Assembly (NCBI GenBank): GCA_030156255.1
Contig: JASGMV010000036.1
Coordinates: forward strand, 1 to 40,629
Origin: Desulfovibrionales bacterium
Lineage (GTDB): Bacteria > Desulfobacterota > Desulfovibrionia > Desulfovibrionales > Desulfovibrionaceae
Direction: 5' to 3'
DNA length: 40,629 bases
Below, piece after piece: positions 9,020-16,138 of this stretch. The notes below the pieces were generated by a model. The model did no database searches, had not been told where the DNA came from, and saw nothing but the letters and a program-made list of their open reading frames with translations. Positions within the stretch are counted from its first letter, which is position 1. Each line of letters begins with the position of its first letter. A program made the position numbers and the translations under genes.

Positions 9020-10105
9020 TCAGACCACGGCGTTGAACAGATAACCAACCAACAGGATTCCGCAGGCCGTGACCGCGATGAACGCTGCGATGAGCCTGGG
9101 CTTGAGCACTTTGCGCAGGATGACCATTTCCGGGAAGGAGAGCGCGATGACGCTCATCATGAACGCGAGCACCGTTCCCAGGGCCGCGCCTTTGCCAAGC
9201 AAGGCCTGGACAATGGGAATCACCCCGGCCGCGTTGGTGTACAGGGGAACGCCGACGACCACGGCCGCAGGCACGGACCACCAGGCGTCGGCGCCCATGA
9301 TGTGCGCCAGGAATCCTTCCGGGACGTAGCCGTGGACGCCTGCGCCCACGGCGATGCCGAGGACCACGTATTTCCACACCCTGCCCACGATATCCTTGAC
9401 CGCCTCCGCGCCGAACCGCAGCCTGGCGTTCAGGCCCATGGCCGGCGAGGCCGCATCCGTTTCGCCGGCCCGGATTTGCAGAACCCAGTCCTCCACGAAC
9501 CGCTCCAGCTTGAGGCGTCCCATGACCGCGCCCGCGGCGATGGCCAGGATGACGCCGGTTGCGAAGTACAGGGCCGCGATCTTCCAGCCCAGCAGACCGT
9601 AGAGCATGACCAGGGCGATTTCGTTGACCATGGGCGCGGAGATGAGAAAGGAGAAGGTCACGCCCATGGGAATGCCTGCGGTCACGAAACCGATGAACAG
9701 GGGCACGGCCGAGCAGGAGCAAAAGGGCGTCACCACGCCCAGGAGGGCGGCCAGCACATTGCCCGCGAATTCTCCTTTGCCGGCCAGGAATCGACGGGTC
9801 CACTCCACCGTGACGAAGGAGCGCAGCACCCCGACGAAAAAGACCACCAGCACCAGCAGCATGAGCACTTTGGGCGTATCGTAGGCGAAGAATTGCAGTG
9901 TGCTTCCGAGACGCCCGCCCTGCGCCAGGCCCATCGCATCGTAGACCAGCCAGTTGGAGAAGGGGAGCAACTGCTTGTAGAGAAGAAACCAGCCGGCCAG
10001 CAGCAGAATTCCCGCGCCGAGTTTTTTCCAGAGCGCGCCTTTGCCTGCGTCGGCCGGGTGTTGCGCCTTGCAGGCGGCGCACGTTGGCGTTTGTTGTTCG
10101 GACAT
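9020..10105 (-). CDS. UPF0718/DUF318 permease (YraQ-like, ArsP-related)
   Basis: This 361-aa inner-membrane permease has about 8-10 hydrophobic segments and a Cys-rich N-terminus (TCAAC, residues 8-12). The hallmark TPFCSCSAVPLF sits in an early transmembrane helix, and a second conserved half reads VGVPLYTNAAGVIPIV. Relatives include ArsP, which exports trivalent organoarsenicals. The start is placed at 10105, 17 bases after the arsR stop; a longer frame would overlap the repressor. Context with an ArsR repressor and a CxxC mini-thioredoxin suggests efflux of a soft metal or metalloid. The real substrate is not predictable from sequence. Confidence 0.85.
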   Translation of the reverse strand: MSEQQTPTCAACKAQHPADAGKGALWKKLGAGILLLAGWFLLYKQLLPFSNWLVYDAMGLAQGGRLGSTLQFFAYDTPKVLMLLVLVVFFVGVLRSFVTVEWTRRFLAGKGEFAGNVLAALLGVVTPFCSCSAVPLFIGFVTAGIPMGVTFSFLISAPMVNEIALVMLYGLLGWKIAALYFATGVILAIAAGAVMGRLKLERFVEDWVLQIRAGETDAASPAMGLNARLRFGAEAVKDIVGRVWKYVVLGIAVGAGVHGYVPEGFLAHIMGADAWWSVPAAVVVGVPLYTNAAGVIPIVQALLGKGAALGTVLAFMMSVIALSFPEMVILRKVLKPRLIAAFIAVTACGILLVGYLFNAVV

Positions 10106-10122
10106 GACTGTCTTCCCGGCCG

Positions 10123-10473
10123 TTAGGCCTTTTGCTTGGCTGTCTCGCCAGCCGAATGCTGGGAAACGCTTTTGTTGGCGTAGATCATGGATTCCATGCA
10201 GTTGAAGAAGTTCAAGACACAGGGGGTCCGCAGCTTGTAGTAGACCTGCTTGCCCCGTTTTTCGTCCTGCACGATGCCGTTTTTCTTGAGGATCAAGAGA
10301 TGCTTCGACACGGTGGACATGTCGCTCCCCACCAGTTCGGTGAGCTCGTTGACGCAACGCTCCCCGTGCCCGAGTTCGTGGATCATCATCAGGCGCGAGG
10401 GATGGGCCAAGGCCTTCATGATGGCCGCGCGCTCCTCGAATCGCTCTCTGCTCGGCGCAATCAACGGTTTCAT
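10123..10473 (-). CDS. ArsR-family metal/metalloid-responsive repressor
   Basis: The 116-aa winged-helix repressor reads ALAHPSRLMMIHEL, then the recognition helix SDMSTVSKHLLILKKNGIV and the wing EKRGKQVYYKL. Candidate ligands are Cys40 (GERCVNEL), Cys85 and Cys92 (PCVLNFFNC). This is not the ELCVCDL pattern of E. coli ArsR, so the inducer site may be built between Cys40 and the C-terminal pair. A promoter with an overlapping palindrome lies about 105 bases upstream, arguing for autorepression of the arsR-permease-thioredoxin operon. Confidence 0.9.
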   Translation of the reverse strand: MKPLIAPSRERFEERAAIMKALAHPSRLMMIHELGHGERCVNELTELVGSDMSTVSKHLLILKKNGIVQDEKRGKQVYYKLRTPCVLNFFNCMESMIYANKSVSQHSAGETAKQKA

Positions 10474-10500
10474 GCCGTCTCCTTGGTGAGTATTCTGGAC

Positions 10501-10561
10501 CGGGGAAGAAGCTTCTTGAAAAAAGTTTCTCCCCCGGACCCCCTCTTCAAAAACTTTTGTA
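10501..10561 (-). repeat. Dispersed intergenic repeat, 5' leader of arsR
   Basis: This AT/GC-mosaic block contains a 12-bp palindrome (AAGAAGCTTCTT at the left) followed by arms AAAAAGTTTCTCC and CTTCAAAAACTTTT separated by a C-rich core. Close relatives lie at 40479-40629, with a weaker one at 35393-35445. On the minus strand it lies in the untranslated leader of arsR. Confidence 0.75.
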
Positions 10562-10576
10562 TGGTCTCAACCAACC

Positions 10577-10613
10577 ACGCTTGGTAATATAGCCAAGCGT
10601 TTTTGGAAGTCAA
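10577..10613 (-). promoter_or_regulatory. arsR promoter with palindromic operator
   Basis: Reading leftward, a -35 box TTGACT (10608-10613), a 16-base spacer and a -10 box TATATT (10586-10591) form a good housekeeping promoter. A perfect 8-bp inverted repeat, ACGCTTGG (10577-10584) and CCAAGCGT (10593-10600), with an AT-rich 8-base centre, brackets the -10 box. This is where an ArsR dimer would block polymerase. Confidence 0.8.
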
Positions 10614-10656
10614 GCGCCCTTGAGTGAATTTTCATTTTTGCTGGTGTTACAGAGGA

Positions 10657-11985
10657 CTACTTCGCGCTGCGCACGGCTCGGGAATGGAAGGCGCAGCTCA
10701 TGTCGTGGAAGGCCGCGTAGCCCTGGGCCGCGTCCGCGAACCAGGCTGCGGTGAAGGACTTGCGGTCCGCGCTCCATAGCCGGAGCTGCGCGGAATCGAA
10801 CGGCGTTTCCAGACAAAAGTCGCCCGGCAGGCTTTTGCGGCGAAAAAGGGTCAGCAACTCGTCAATGGTGGGGAGGCGCCAGTTCGACGCGCCGCCGAAG
10901 CCCTCGACGTTGAGCTGGCCGGTGCGGATGCAGGCCTCGGACCATGTTCCGGGGTAGGCTGCGCCCGAACGCTCCCAAATCAGGTTGGTTGCGCGGTCCA
11001 GGACGGTTTCGCCCCGGATTTCGAAGTCGTTTTCCGTGTGCAAGGCGGGCCTCCAGAGCTCGTCCACATTGAAGACGCCGCGGGCCTTGTCCGGCGAAAG
11101 CTTCAGTGGGAGGCTGCGGGGACGCGGGGCGGGCGCGCCCTGCGCCGGTTCGGAGGCGAGATAGCACGCCTCTTGCCGGGACGCGCTCCAGGACCGGGCC
11201 AGGTCGTTCAGCGCGCGCTGCATGTCCGCCGCAGACTGGAACCGCTGGGCCGGGTCCGGGTTCGCGGCTCGGGCGAAAAAGGGATCCCAGTCGGGCCCTA
11301 AGGCTGGATTCAGGCTGCAAGGCGGGGTCTCGGGATCGGGCAGCCGTCCGGTGAGCATGCGGTGGAGCAGCACGCCCGCGGAAAAAAGGTCCGCCCGGTG
11401 GTCGGCCAGCTCCGGGTCGCGCTCCTGCTCCGGGGCCGAGTAAAACGGCGTGCCGATCTTGAGGCCTTTGGGCGCGGTCTCCCGCTCGCCCCGCAGCCGG
11501 GACAACCCGAAATCGATGAGCTTGACCCCCAGCTCCTGGGTGAGCATGATGTTGTAAGGCTTGACGTCGCGGTGCATGAGCCCTGCGTGGTGCATTCGGC
11601 CCAATGCGTCGAGCGTCTGGCCGGCGATGCGGATGGCCGTATCCACGGGCAGGGAGCGGACTTCGGCGTTCTCGTAGGTTTCGCCCAGGAGCAGGCCCAG
11701 GTTCAGGCAATACAGCTCCATGGTGAAGAAGGGCGCGCCGCCGTGGAAATCCACGTCCCAGACCCGGGCGATGTTGGGATGGTTGAGCGAGGCCATGGTC
11801 CGGGCTTCGGCCAAAAAGCGTCGGGAAAGCTCGTCTTTCCCGAGCAGCATCGCCATTTCCTCGCGGGGGGCCAGAAGCTTGAGGGCCACGGGCTGGCTGG
11901 TGTGGGGCTGCTGCGCCTTGTAGACGCGGCCCATGCCCCCTGCGCCGAGCAGACCCAGGATGCGGTATCTGCCGATGGTTTTCAC
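10657..11985 (-). CDS. Ser/Thr protein kinase with C-terminal DUF1566-like domain
   Basis: The 442-aa protein is a bacterial Hanks-type kinase with no membrane span. It has the glycine loop GAGGMGRVYKA (residues 14-24), ATP-anchoring Lys36 (VALKLL), Glu60, catalytic loop HRDVKPYN (138-145, Asp140), IDFGLSR (157-163) and YSAPEQE. The kinase core ends near residue 265. Residues about 310-442 form a DUF1566/Lcl-type C-terminal domain (TVLDRATNLIWER, WRLPTIDELLTL, then WFADAAQGYAAF). That domain is usually found on exported proteins, so its fusion to a cytoplasmic kinase suggests ligand binding or substrate choice. Start is a GTG with GGAG upstream. It diverges from the Mth938-like gene. Confidence 0.88.
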   Translation of the reverse strand: MKTIGRYRILGLLGAGGMGRVYKAQQPHTSQPVALKLLAPREEMAMLLGKDELSRRFLAEARTMASLNHPNIARVWDVDFHGGAPFFTMELYCLNLGLLLGETYENAEVRSLPVDTAIRIAGQTLDALGRMHHAGLMHRDVKPYNIMLTQELGVKLIDFGLSRLRGERETAPKGLKIGTPFYSAPEQERDPELADHRADLFSAGVLLHRMLTGRLPDPETPPCSLNPALGPDWDPFFARAANPDPAQRFQSAADMQRALNDLARSWSASRQEACYLASEPAQGAPAPRPRSLPLKLSPDKARGVFNVDELWRPALHTENDFEIRGETVLDRATNLIWERSGAAYPGTWSEACIRTGQLNVEGFGGASNWRLPTIDELLTLFRRKSLPGDFCLETPFDSAQLRLWSADRKSFTAAWFADAAQGYAAFHDMSCAFHSRAVRSAK

Positions 11986-12059
11986 GGGCGGGCTCCGATT
12001 TTCGCCTCGCCGATCTCGAAAAGCTTCACGCCGTGGAGCGACACAGGAGCTGTGAAGGG

Positions 12060-12485
12060 ATGTTCAGAAAAAGAAATGTCCAGCCCGTTGTTCCGCCGGC
12101 GGCCGGGCGGCCGGAGCGGAGGCGCAGGGAGCCGGCTGGTCCGGTCATCGAGCACTACGCCTTCGGGACCATGCAGATCGACGGCGTGCGCTACTGCGAC
12201 GACGTCAAGATCGTCAACGGGGTCGCTTCCCCGGACTGGTGGCGGCGCGTCGGACACTTGGTGGAGGCCGGCGACATCCCGGACCTCATCCAGTCCAAGC
12301 CCGAGGTTCTGGTTTTGGGAACGGGCGCAAGCGGCATGATGCGCGTGGGCGAGACCGTGCTGCGGGCGGCGGAGCGAGAGCGCTTCGAGTTGATCGCCAA
12401 GCCGACCCGTGAGGCGGTGGACGTCTACAACAAACTGGCCGCCGGGGGGCGCCGCGTCGCCGCGGGGTTTCATCTGACCTGTTGA
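12060..12485 (+). CDS. Mth938-like (DUF498) domain protein
   Basis: The core from about residue 38 (IEHYAFGTMQIDG) to the end matches the Mth938/DUF498 fold: VRYCDDVKIVNG, then VLVLGTGASGMMRV, PTREAVDVYNKLAA and RRVAAGFHLTC. Relatives include human NDUFAF3 and C2orf40-type proteins; bacterial function is unknown. From the ATG at 12060 the protein is 141 aa, but its first 37 residues are Arg/Pro-rich and not family-like. A start nearer IEHYAFG would need a non-standard codon. It converges with the U32-like gene, 11 bases apart. Confidence 0.75.
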   Translation: MFRKRNVQPVVPPAAGRPERRRREPAGPVIEHYAFGTMQIDGVRYCDDVKIVNGVASPDWWRRVGHLVEAGDIPDLIQSKPEVLVLGTGASGMMRVGETVLRAAERERFELIAKPTREAVDVYNKLAAGGRRVAAGFHLTC

Positions 12486-12496
12486 CTCGCCGGCCG

Positions 12497-13573
12497 TCAT
12501 TGCGCCGCGCCCTCTGGATGAAAGACCCGGACCAGAGCCTCGCGGGGTTTGGCCGCGGCCTCGAACGCCCGGCGGCAAAAGCCGCAGGCGCTGCAATCGC
12601 CCGAGCAGTTGCAAACCTGCTCGAAATAGTCTTGCGGCAACAATTCGTTGCGCAGGTCGAACCGTTCGGCCAGCCAGTCCAGGCTGTCGCACAGCTCCAG
12701 CAGATTTCCCTCGAATCGTCCGTGCAGGTAGGCGGAAACGATGCGTTGCAGCCGGCCGGGTCCGGCCAGGGTGCGGCCGCAGACCTTGAGGCCGTCCGCG
12801 ATGCCTCGGTAGCGGGGCGCGTCCTCGGGGCGGATGATGGGCGAACTCAGGCAGAGGTGGGGGGCGCCGGCCAGAAAATCGATACAGCCCAAGGTGTTGT
12901 TGAGTTCGAAGGTGCGCTCGGGGACGGCGCCCATGTTGGCCAGGGCGATGTGGGCGTCATGGGCAGGCTTGAACGGGCAGTGGGGCAGGCAGCCTTCGTT
13001 GGCCAGCAAGACCAGGGCGGCGTCCGGCAGCAGTTTTCGGCATTGTTCGCCCGTCTTGGCCAATCGTTGAAGATCGCGGTTCAAGGCGCGGTCCAGGTTG
13101 ATTTTCCGGGGGAGGCGGAAGCCCGCGTCTTCGATGACGCACAGCCAGGCGCGCAACCGCGCCGCGGAGTCGATCATGGCGTTGACGCTCGGCGCGGCCT
13201 CCAGGTTTCGGGCGAGGCCGGGGGCCGCCCTGCCCAGGGCTTTGAGGAAATAGGCGTCGGCCGCGACGACTCCATGCAACTCCCCCGCGTCGAGCAGCGC
13301 TTCGAGACGGGCGAGGAGGCTTTTCATGCGCGCCCCTTCCGCGTAATGCTCGGGGTGATGCAGTCTGGAGTTGAGCAGAGCGTATTTTCGCGGACCCCGA
13401 ACCTGGCGGAGAAGCCCGGCCAGGGACTCCGCAGGGACGTTGCGGAGCTTGAAGCGCGCGTCCAGAGCCTCGTCGGCGTGCAGGCTGAAGTGCAGGCCCA
13501 TGAGGCCGGAGGCGTTGTGCGCGAGGAAGCGGACATAGCCGCTGTCCGGAATCAGGGGGGCGTCCAGGAGCAT
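12497..13573 (-). CDS. Peptidase U32-like protein with Cys-rich C-terminus
   Basis: The 358-aa product has a central segment resembling U32-peptidase/UbiU-type proteins. A GVVAADAYFLKAL strand is followed by ALVLLANEGCLPHCPFKPAH, then LCLSSPIIRPEDAPRY and LKVCGRT. These proteins often bind an Fe-S cluster and act in RNA or quinone hydroxylation rather than proteolysis. The C-terminus carries CNCSGDCSACGFC, a second likely cluster site. The ATG at 13573 is chosen because the upstream in-frame extension overlaps the start of the divergent exported-protein gene. The family assignment is by motif only and moderately secure. Confidence 0.5.
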   Translation of the reverse strand: MLLDAPLIPDSGYVRFLAHNASGLMGLHFSLHADEALDARFKLRNVPAESLAGLLRQVRGPRKYALLNSRLHHPEHYAEGARMKSLLARLEALLDAGELHGVVAADAYFLKALGRAAPGLARNLEAAPSVNAMIDSAARLRAWLCVIEDAGFRLPRKINLDRALNRDLQRLAKTGEQCRKLLPDAALVLLANEGCLPHCPFKPAHDAHIALANMGAVPERTFELNNTLGCIDFLAGAPHLCLSSPIIRPEDAPRYRGIADGLKVCGRTLAGPGRLQRIVSAYLHGRFEGNLLELCDSLDWLAERFDLRNELLPQDYFEQVCNCSGDCSACGFCRRAFEAAAKPREALVRVFHPEGAAQ

Positions 13574-13591
13574 CGTCCCGAGTGTAGGCGG

Positions 13592-14443
13592 ATTGCGAGG
13601 CTCGGGCAAGTCGGCCGCGTCTTCGCCGCGCTGTGTTGCCTGGCGTTTCTGTGGGCCGCTCCGGCCTGGTCCGACGAAAGCGGGTCCGTGTATCGTTGGG
13701 ACACCCCTTCGACGTTTCTGTTTCAAAACTCCAGCAGGCCGGAGGAGGCGCCGTTGGCGGACGACGAACCCTCCGGGGCTTCAACCCCCGTGGCGAACGC
13801 CTCCGTCGCCGGCCAGGAAGCCGTTGAGGCGAAGGAGGAGGCCCCGGCCTGGACGTTCGACGTTTTCGGCCAGACGTTGTCGCTCGACGCCCGGCCTTCC
13901 GCCGTCTATGACGCGCTGGATCGGATCGAAGGCTTGGCCGAGATGACGCCGGCCCGCTGCTCCGGCGCAGGCAACGAAACCCTGGACCGGCTGCGCGCGC
14001 TGCACCGGTCGGACCCGCAATACGCCCAGGAGCGGTTCGAGAGCTTCGCCGCCAAACGGACGTTGTTGTACGACCCCTTCCCTTGCGGCCGCGTCAGCAG
14101 CAAGGGGCGCGCCTATCTGACGGCGGTTCGGGAGCGGCGGTTCGGGAGATGCCTGTCCACGGCTCGGGCGGCCTTTGCGTTTCGAAACGGGAGGCTTACG
14201 GCGGCGGAGGTCTCGGACCTGAGAGGCCCATCCTCCGCGCCGGAGTGCGCCGCCCAGTCGGAAAGGCTGCGCTCCGACCTGGAGGCCGAGTTGCTCGCCC
14301 GATACGGAGCGCCCAGCTACGAGGCTGCGTCCCACGGAGTGCGCAGCCGTTACTGGCTTCTCCCCAAGGCGCGGACATGGCTCATAGACAAGCGCGACGA
14401 AAACGGCGCGTTGACCTCCCGGGCCTGGGAGAAAGCCCCTTAA
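13592..14443 (+). CDS. Predicted exported protein, unknown function
   Basis: About 283 aa. The N-terminus has a basic stretch and a signal-peptide core (VFAALCCLAFLWAAPAWS), then an acidic linker and two globular parts (AWTFDVFGQTLSLDARPSAVYDALDRIEG, split here for reading, and a C-terminal RSRYWLLPKARTWLIDKRDE region). Four or so Cys in the mature part could form disulfides. No ATG or GTG precedes the signal peptide in frame without overlapping the divergent U32-like gene; ATT at 13592 or CTG at 13625 are the nearest candidates, so the start is uncertain. A 125-bp palindrome begins directly after the stop codon. Confidence 0.65.
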   Translation: MARLGQVGRVFAALCCLAFLWAAPAWSDESGSVYRWDTPSTFLFQNSSRPEEAPLADDEPSGASTPVANASVAGQEAVEAKEEAPAWTFDVFGQTLSLDARPSAVYDALDRIEGLAEMTPARCSGAGNETLDRLRALHRSDPQYAQERFESFAAKRTLLYDPFPCGRVSSKGRAYLTAVRERRFGRCLSTARAAFAFRNGRLTAAEVSDLRGPSSAPECAAQSERLRSDLEAELLARYGAPSYEAASHGVRSRYWLLPKARTWLIDKRDENGALTSRAWEKAP

Positions 14444-14568
14444 CAGGCCGCCCCAGCACGGCGATCTGCTTCGTCAGCGAAAAAGTCCAGACCGCTTATG
14501 TCTGCGCAATACGCTGAGCGCTCTGGATTTTTTCACTTCCTCGCATCTCACCATTTTTGAACGGCCTG
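14444..14568. repeat. 125-bp imperfect palindromic intergenic element
   Basis: The ends CAGGCCG (14444-14450) and CGGCCTG (14562-14568) are exact inverted copies. The arms pair over nearly their whole length, with many G-T compatible differences. The inner part holds a strong hairpin, TCCAGA...TCTGGA with CGCT/AGCG, flanked by AAAAA and TTTTTT. As RNA it would fold into one long stem and could end transcription from both neighbours. The sequence style matches dispersed palindromes I associate with Desulfobacterota genomes; copy number cannot be seen here. Confidence 0.7.
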
Positions 14569-14619
14569 CGTTCGATGAGTTTTTCAGCAGCCAGTTGAGG
14601 GGCCTTTCCTTCCTACGCT

Positions 14620-15819
14620 TCAGGCGAGGAGTCGAGTCTGGTCCAGGTTTTGTTGGTCCAGGCATTCGCTGATGCTGAGCCCGCTTTTCACTTCCTGGTC
14701 CAGGTCCACGGTGAACGGCATGATGCGCCGCATGCGCTGGTCGAAAACTACGCGCACCTTGGGGGCCAGGGGGCGCTGGACGTTGCGGTCCACCACCACG
14801 CCGTAGGCGCCGTTGGAAAGGCGCACAAAGGCGCCCACGGGGTAGAGCCCCATATACTTGATGAAACGTTCGGCGTAGTCGGGGTAGAAAGCGGATTTTC
14901 GCATCTCGTAGATGACGGACATGGCCTGGTTCGGGGGCAGGCTTCCGCGGTAGCCCCGCTTGCTGCTGAGGGCGTCGTAGACGTCGGCCAGGCTGATGAT
15001 CCTCGCATACGGGGCGATGGCGTCTCCCGACAATCCCCGGGGGTAGCCGGAGCCGTCGTGCTTTTCGTGGTGGTCGAGCACGGCGTTCAAGGTCTGTTCG
15101 GGAAGATGCGAACACTCTTGAAGCAGTTGGCGTCCGAGGGCGGGATGCCGCTGCACGGTTGCGAATTCTCCGGGGGTGAGCCGGTCGCGTTTGGACAAGA
15201 CGGTCTGGGGAATTTTGGTCTTGCCGATGTCGTGGAGCAGGGCGGCGGCGCCCAAGGCCTGCAGATCGATGACTCCGAGGCCGAGATGGCGGCCGAAGGC
15301 CAGGGAGAGAATCGCGACGTTGACGCCGTGGGTCAACGCGTAGCCTTCTCCGGGATGCAGCCGGCTTACGCCGATAAGGGCCAAGGGAGTGCGGTCGATG
15401 CTTTGAAGAAAAGCGGAGACGATTTCCAGGGTGTCGGCAAGGTCCGGGGCTTGGTCGGCCAAGGCCGCCTGATGCGCCGCCCGAGAGAACTCCAAGGCCT
15501 TGCAGTAAAGCCGCCGGGCGACGGCCAACTCCGCCTCCAGGGGAATTTTGCGCTGGCCGGCGCTTTGTTCGGGCGCGCTTTTCGGGTCTGCGGTCAGGTC
15601 CTGTTGCTTCTTGGAATGGTCCCGGCGCCGAGCGATGAAGCCCCGTTCGGTGTCGATGAAAAATTCGAGGTAGCCCTCCCGTCGGAGTTTCCGGATTTGC
15701 CTTTCCGAGTGAATGACCATGTTGCCGGTGTAAAGATAGGGATAGTCGATGAAGGACAAGCCGCTATCCACCAGGCACATGCCGATCTGCAGTTCGTCGA
15801 TGGATATCTTTTTCAACAT
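14620..15819 (-). CDS. HD-GYP cyclic-di-GMP phosphodiesterase
   Basis: The 399-aa protein has an N-terminal DUF3391-type domain (MLKKISIDELQIGMCLVDSG) and an HD-GYP domain from about residue 150. Metal and catalytic motifs are intact: LLHDIGKTKIP, QRHPALG, DHHEKHDGSGYPRGL (the GYP motif) and LADVYDALSSKRGYR. It should hydrolyse c-di-GMP to GMP in the cytoplasm, lowering the signal that favours biofilm over motility. There is no membrane segment or receiver domain, so the input is probably through the N-terminal domain. It is monocistronic, with a long leader upstream. Confidence 0.92.
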   Translation of the reverse strand: MLKKISIDELQIGMCLVDSGLSFIDYPYLYTGNMVIHSERQIRKLRREGYLEFFIDTERGFIARRRDHSKKQQDLTADPKSAPEQSAGQRKIPLEAELAVARRLYCKALEFSRAAHQAALADQAPDLADTLEIVSAFLQSIDRTPLALIGVSRLHPGEGYALTHGVNVAILSLAFGRHLGLGVIDLQALGAAALLHDIGKTKIPQTVLSKRDRLTPGEFATVQRHPALGRQLLQECSHLPEQTLNAVLDHHEKHDGSGYPRGLSGDAIAPYARIISLADVYDALSSKRGYRGSLPPNQAMSVIYEMRKSAFYPDYAERFIKYMGLYPVGAFVRLSNGAYGVVVDRNVQRPLAPKVRVVFDQRMRRIMPFTVDLDQEVKSGLSISECLDQQNLDQTRLLA

Positions 15820-15946
15820 ACAGCCTCTCGCGGAATAAGGAAAAGTTTCCCCCCGCCGGACTGAAATGCAAACACCAAGCCAGCTCCGAATGATCCCGTC
15901 CGGCGCGCCGTCCGGCGCCGGGGTGGAAAAAATTTCACTTGAGTCG

Positions 15947-15982
15947 AGAGGCGGCCCGTTGACCAGCGGGTCGCCTCTTTTC
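15947..15982 (+). terminator. Orphan rho-independent terminator
   Basis: AGAGGCG (15947-15953) pairs with CGCCTCT (15972-15978), extended by G-T and CCCG/CGGG pairs around an 8-base loop, and is followed by TTTTCTTATTTTC. It points along the plus strand, but the only DNA upstream is antisense to HD-GYP and about 90 intergenic bases, so it could end a small RNA. Confidence 0.65.
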
Positions 15983-16064
15983 TTATTTTCAAATTCGATC
16001 GGATGGATGCAAAATCTTACTGCAGAACGGATGCCACCTATCGAGGAATAAGAGCGAACGGCGC

Positions 16065-16107
16065 TATAAAAACAAACTCATAGTTTGTTTGCATGAAATT
16101 TGTTTGT
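16065..16107 (+). promoter_or_regulatory. Candidate -10 box and XRE operator
   Basis: A TATAAA box (16065-16070) abuts a perfect 9-bp inverted repeat, AAACAAACT (16070-16078) and AGTTTGTTT (16082-16090), with a 3-base centre. A further TTTGTTTG half-site lies about 10 bases on. No good -35 box is seen. The position just before a gene with an XRE-type HTH suggests autoregulation. Confidence 0.6.
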
Positions 16108-16138
16108 GGTAGAAATTTTGTCATCCGGGGGCCGCGAT

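Larger units (their letters stand above)
15820..16138. other. Intergenic region between divergent HD-GYP and XRE-PAS genes
   Basis: This 319-base stretch has no convincing gene. It holds a short piece of the dispersed repeat (15839-15860), a GC-rich tandem near 15896-15922 (CCGTCCGGCG repeated), an orphan terminator hairpin at 15947-15982, and the XRE operator region from 16065. Confidence 0.6.
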
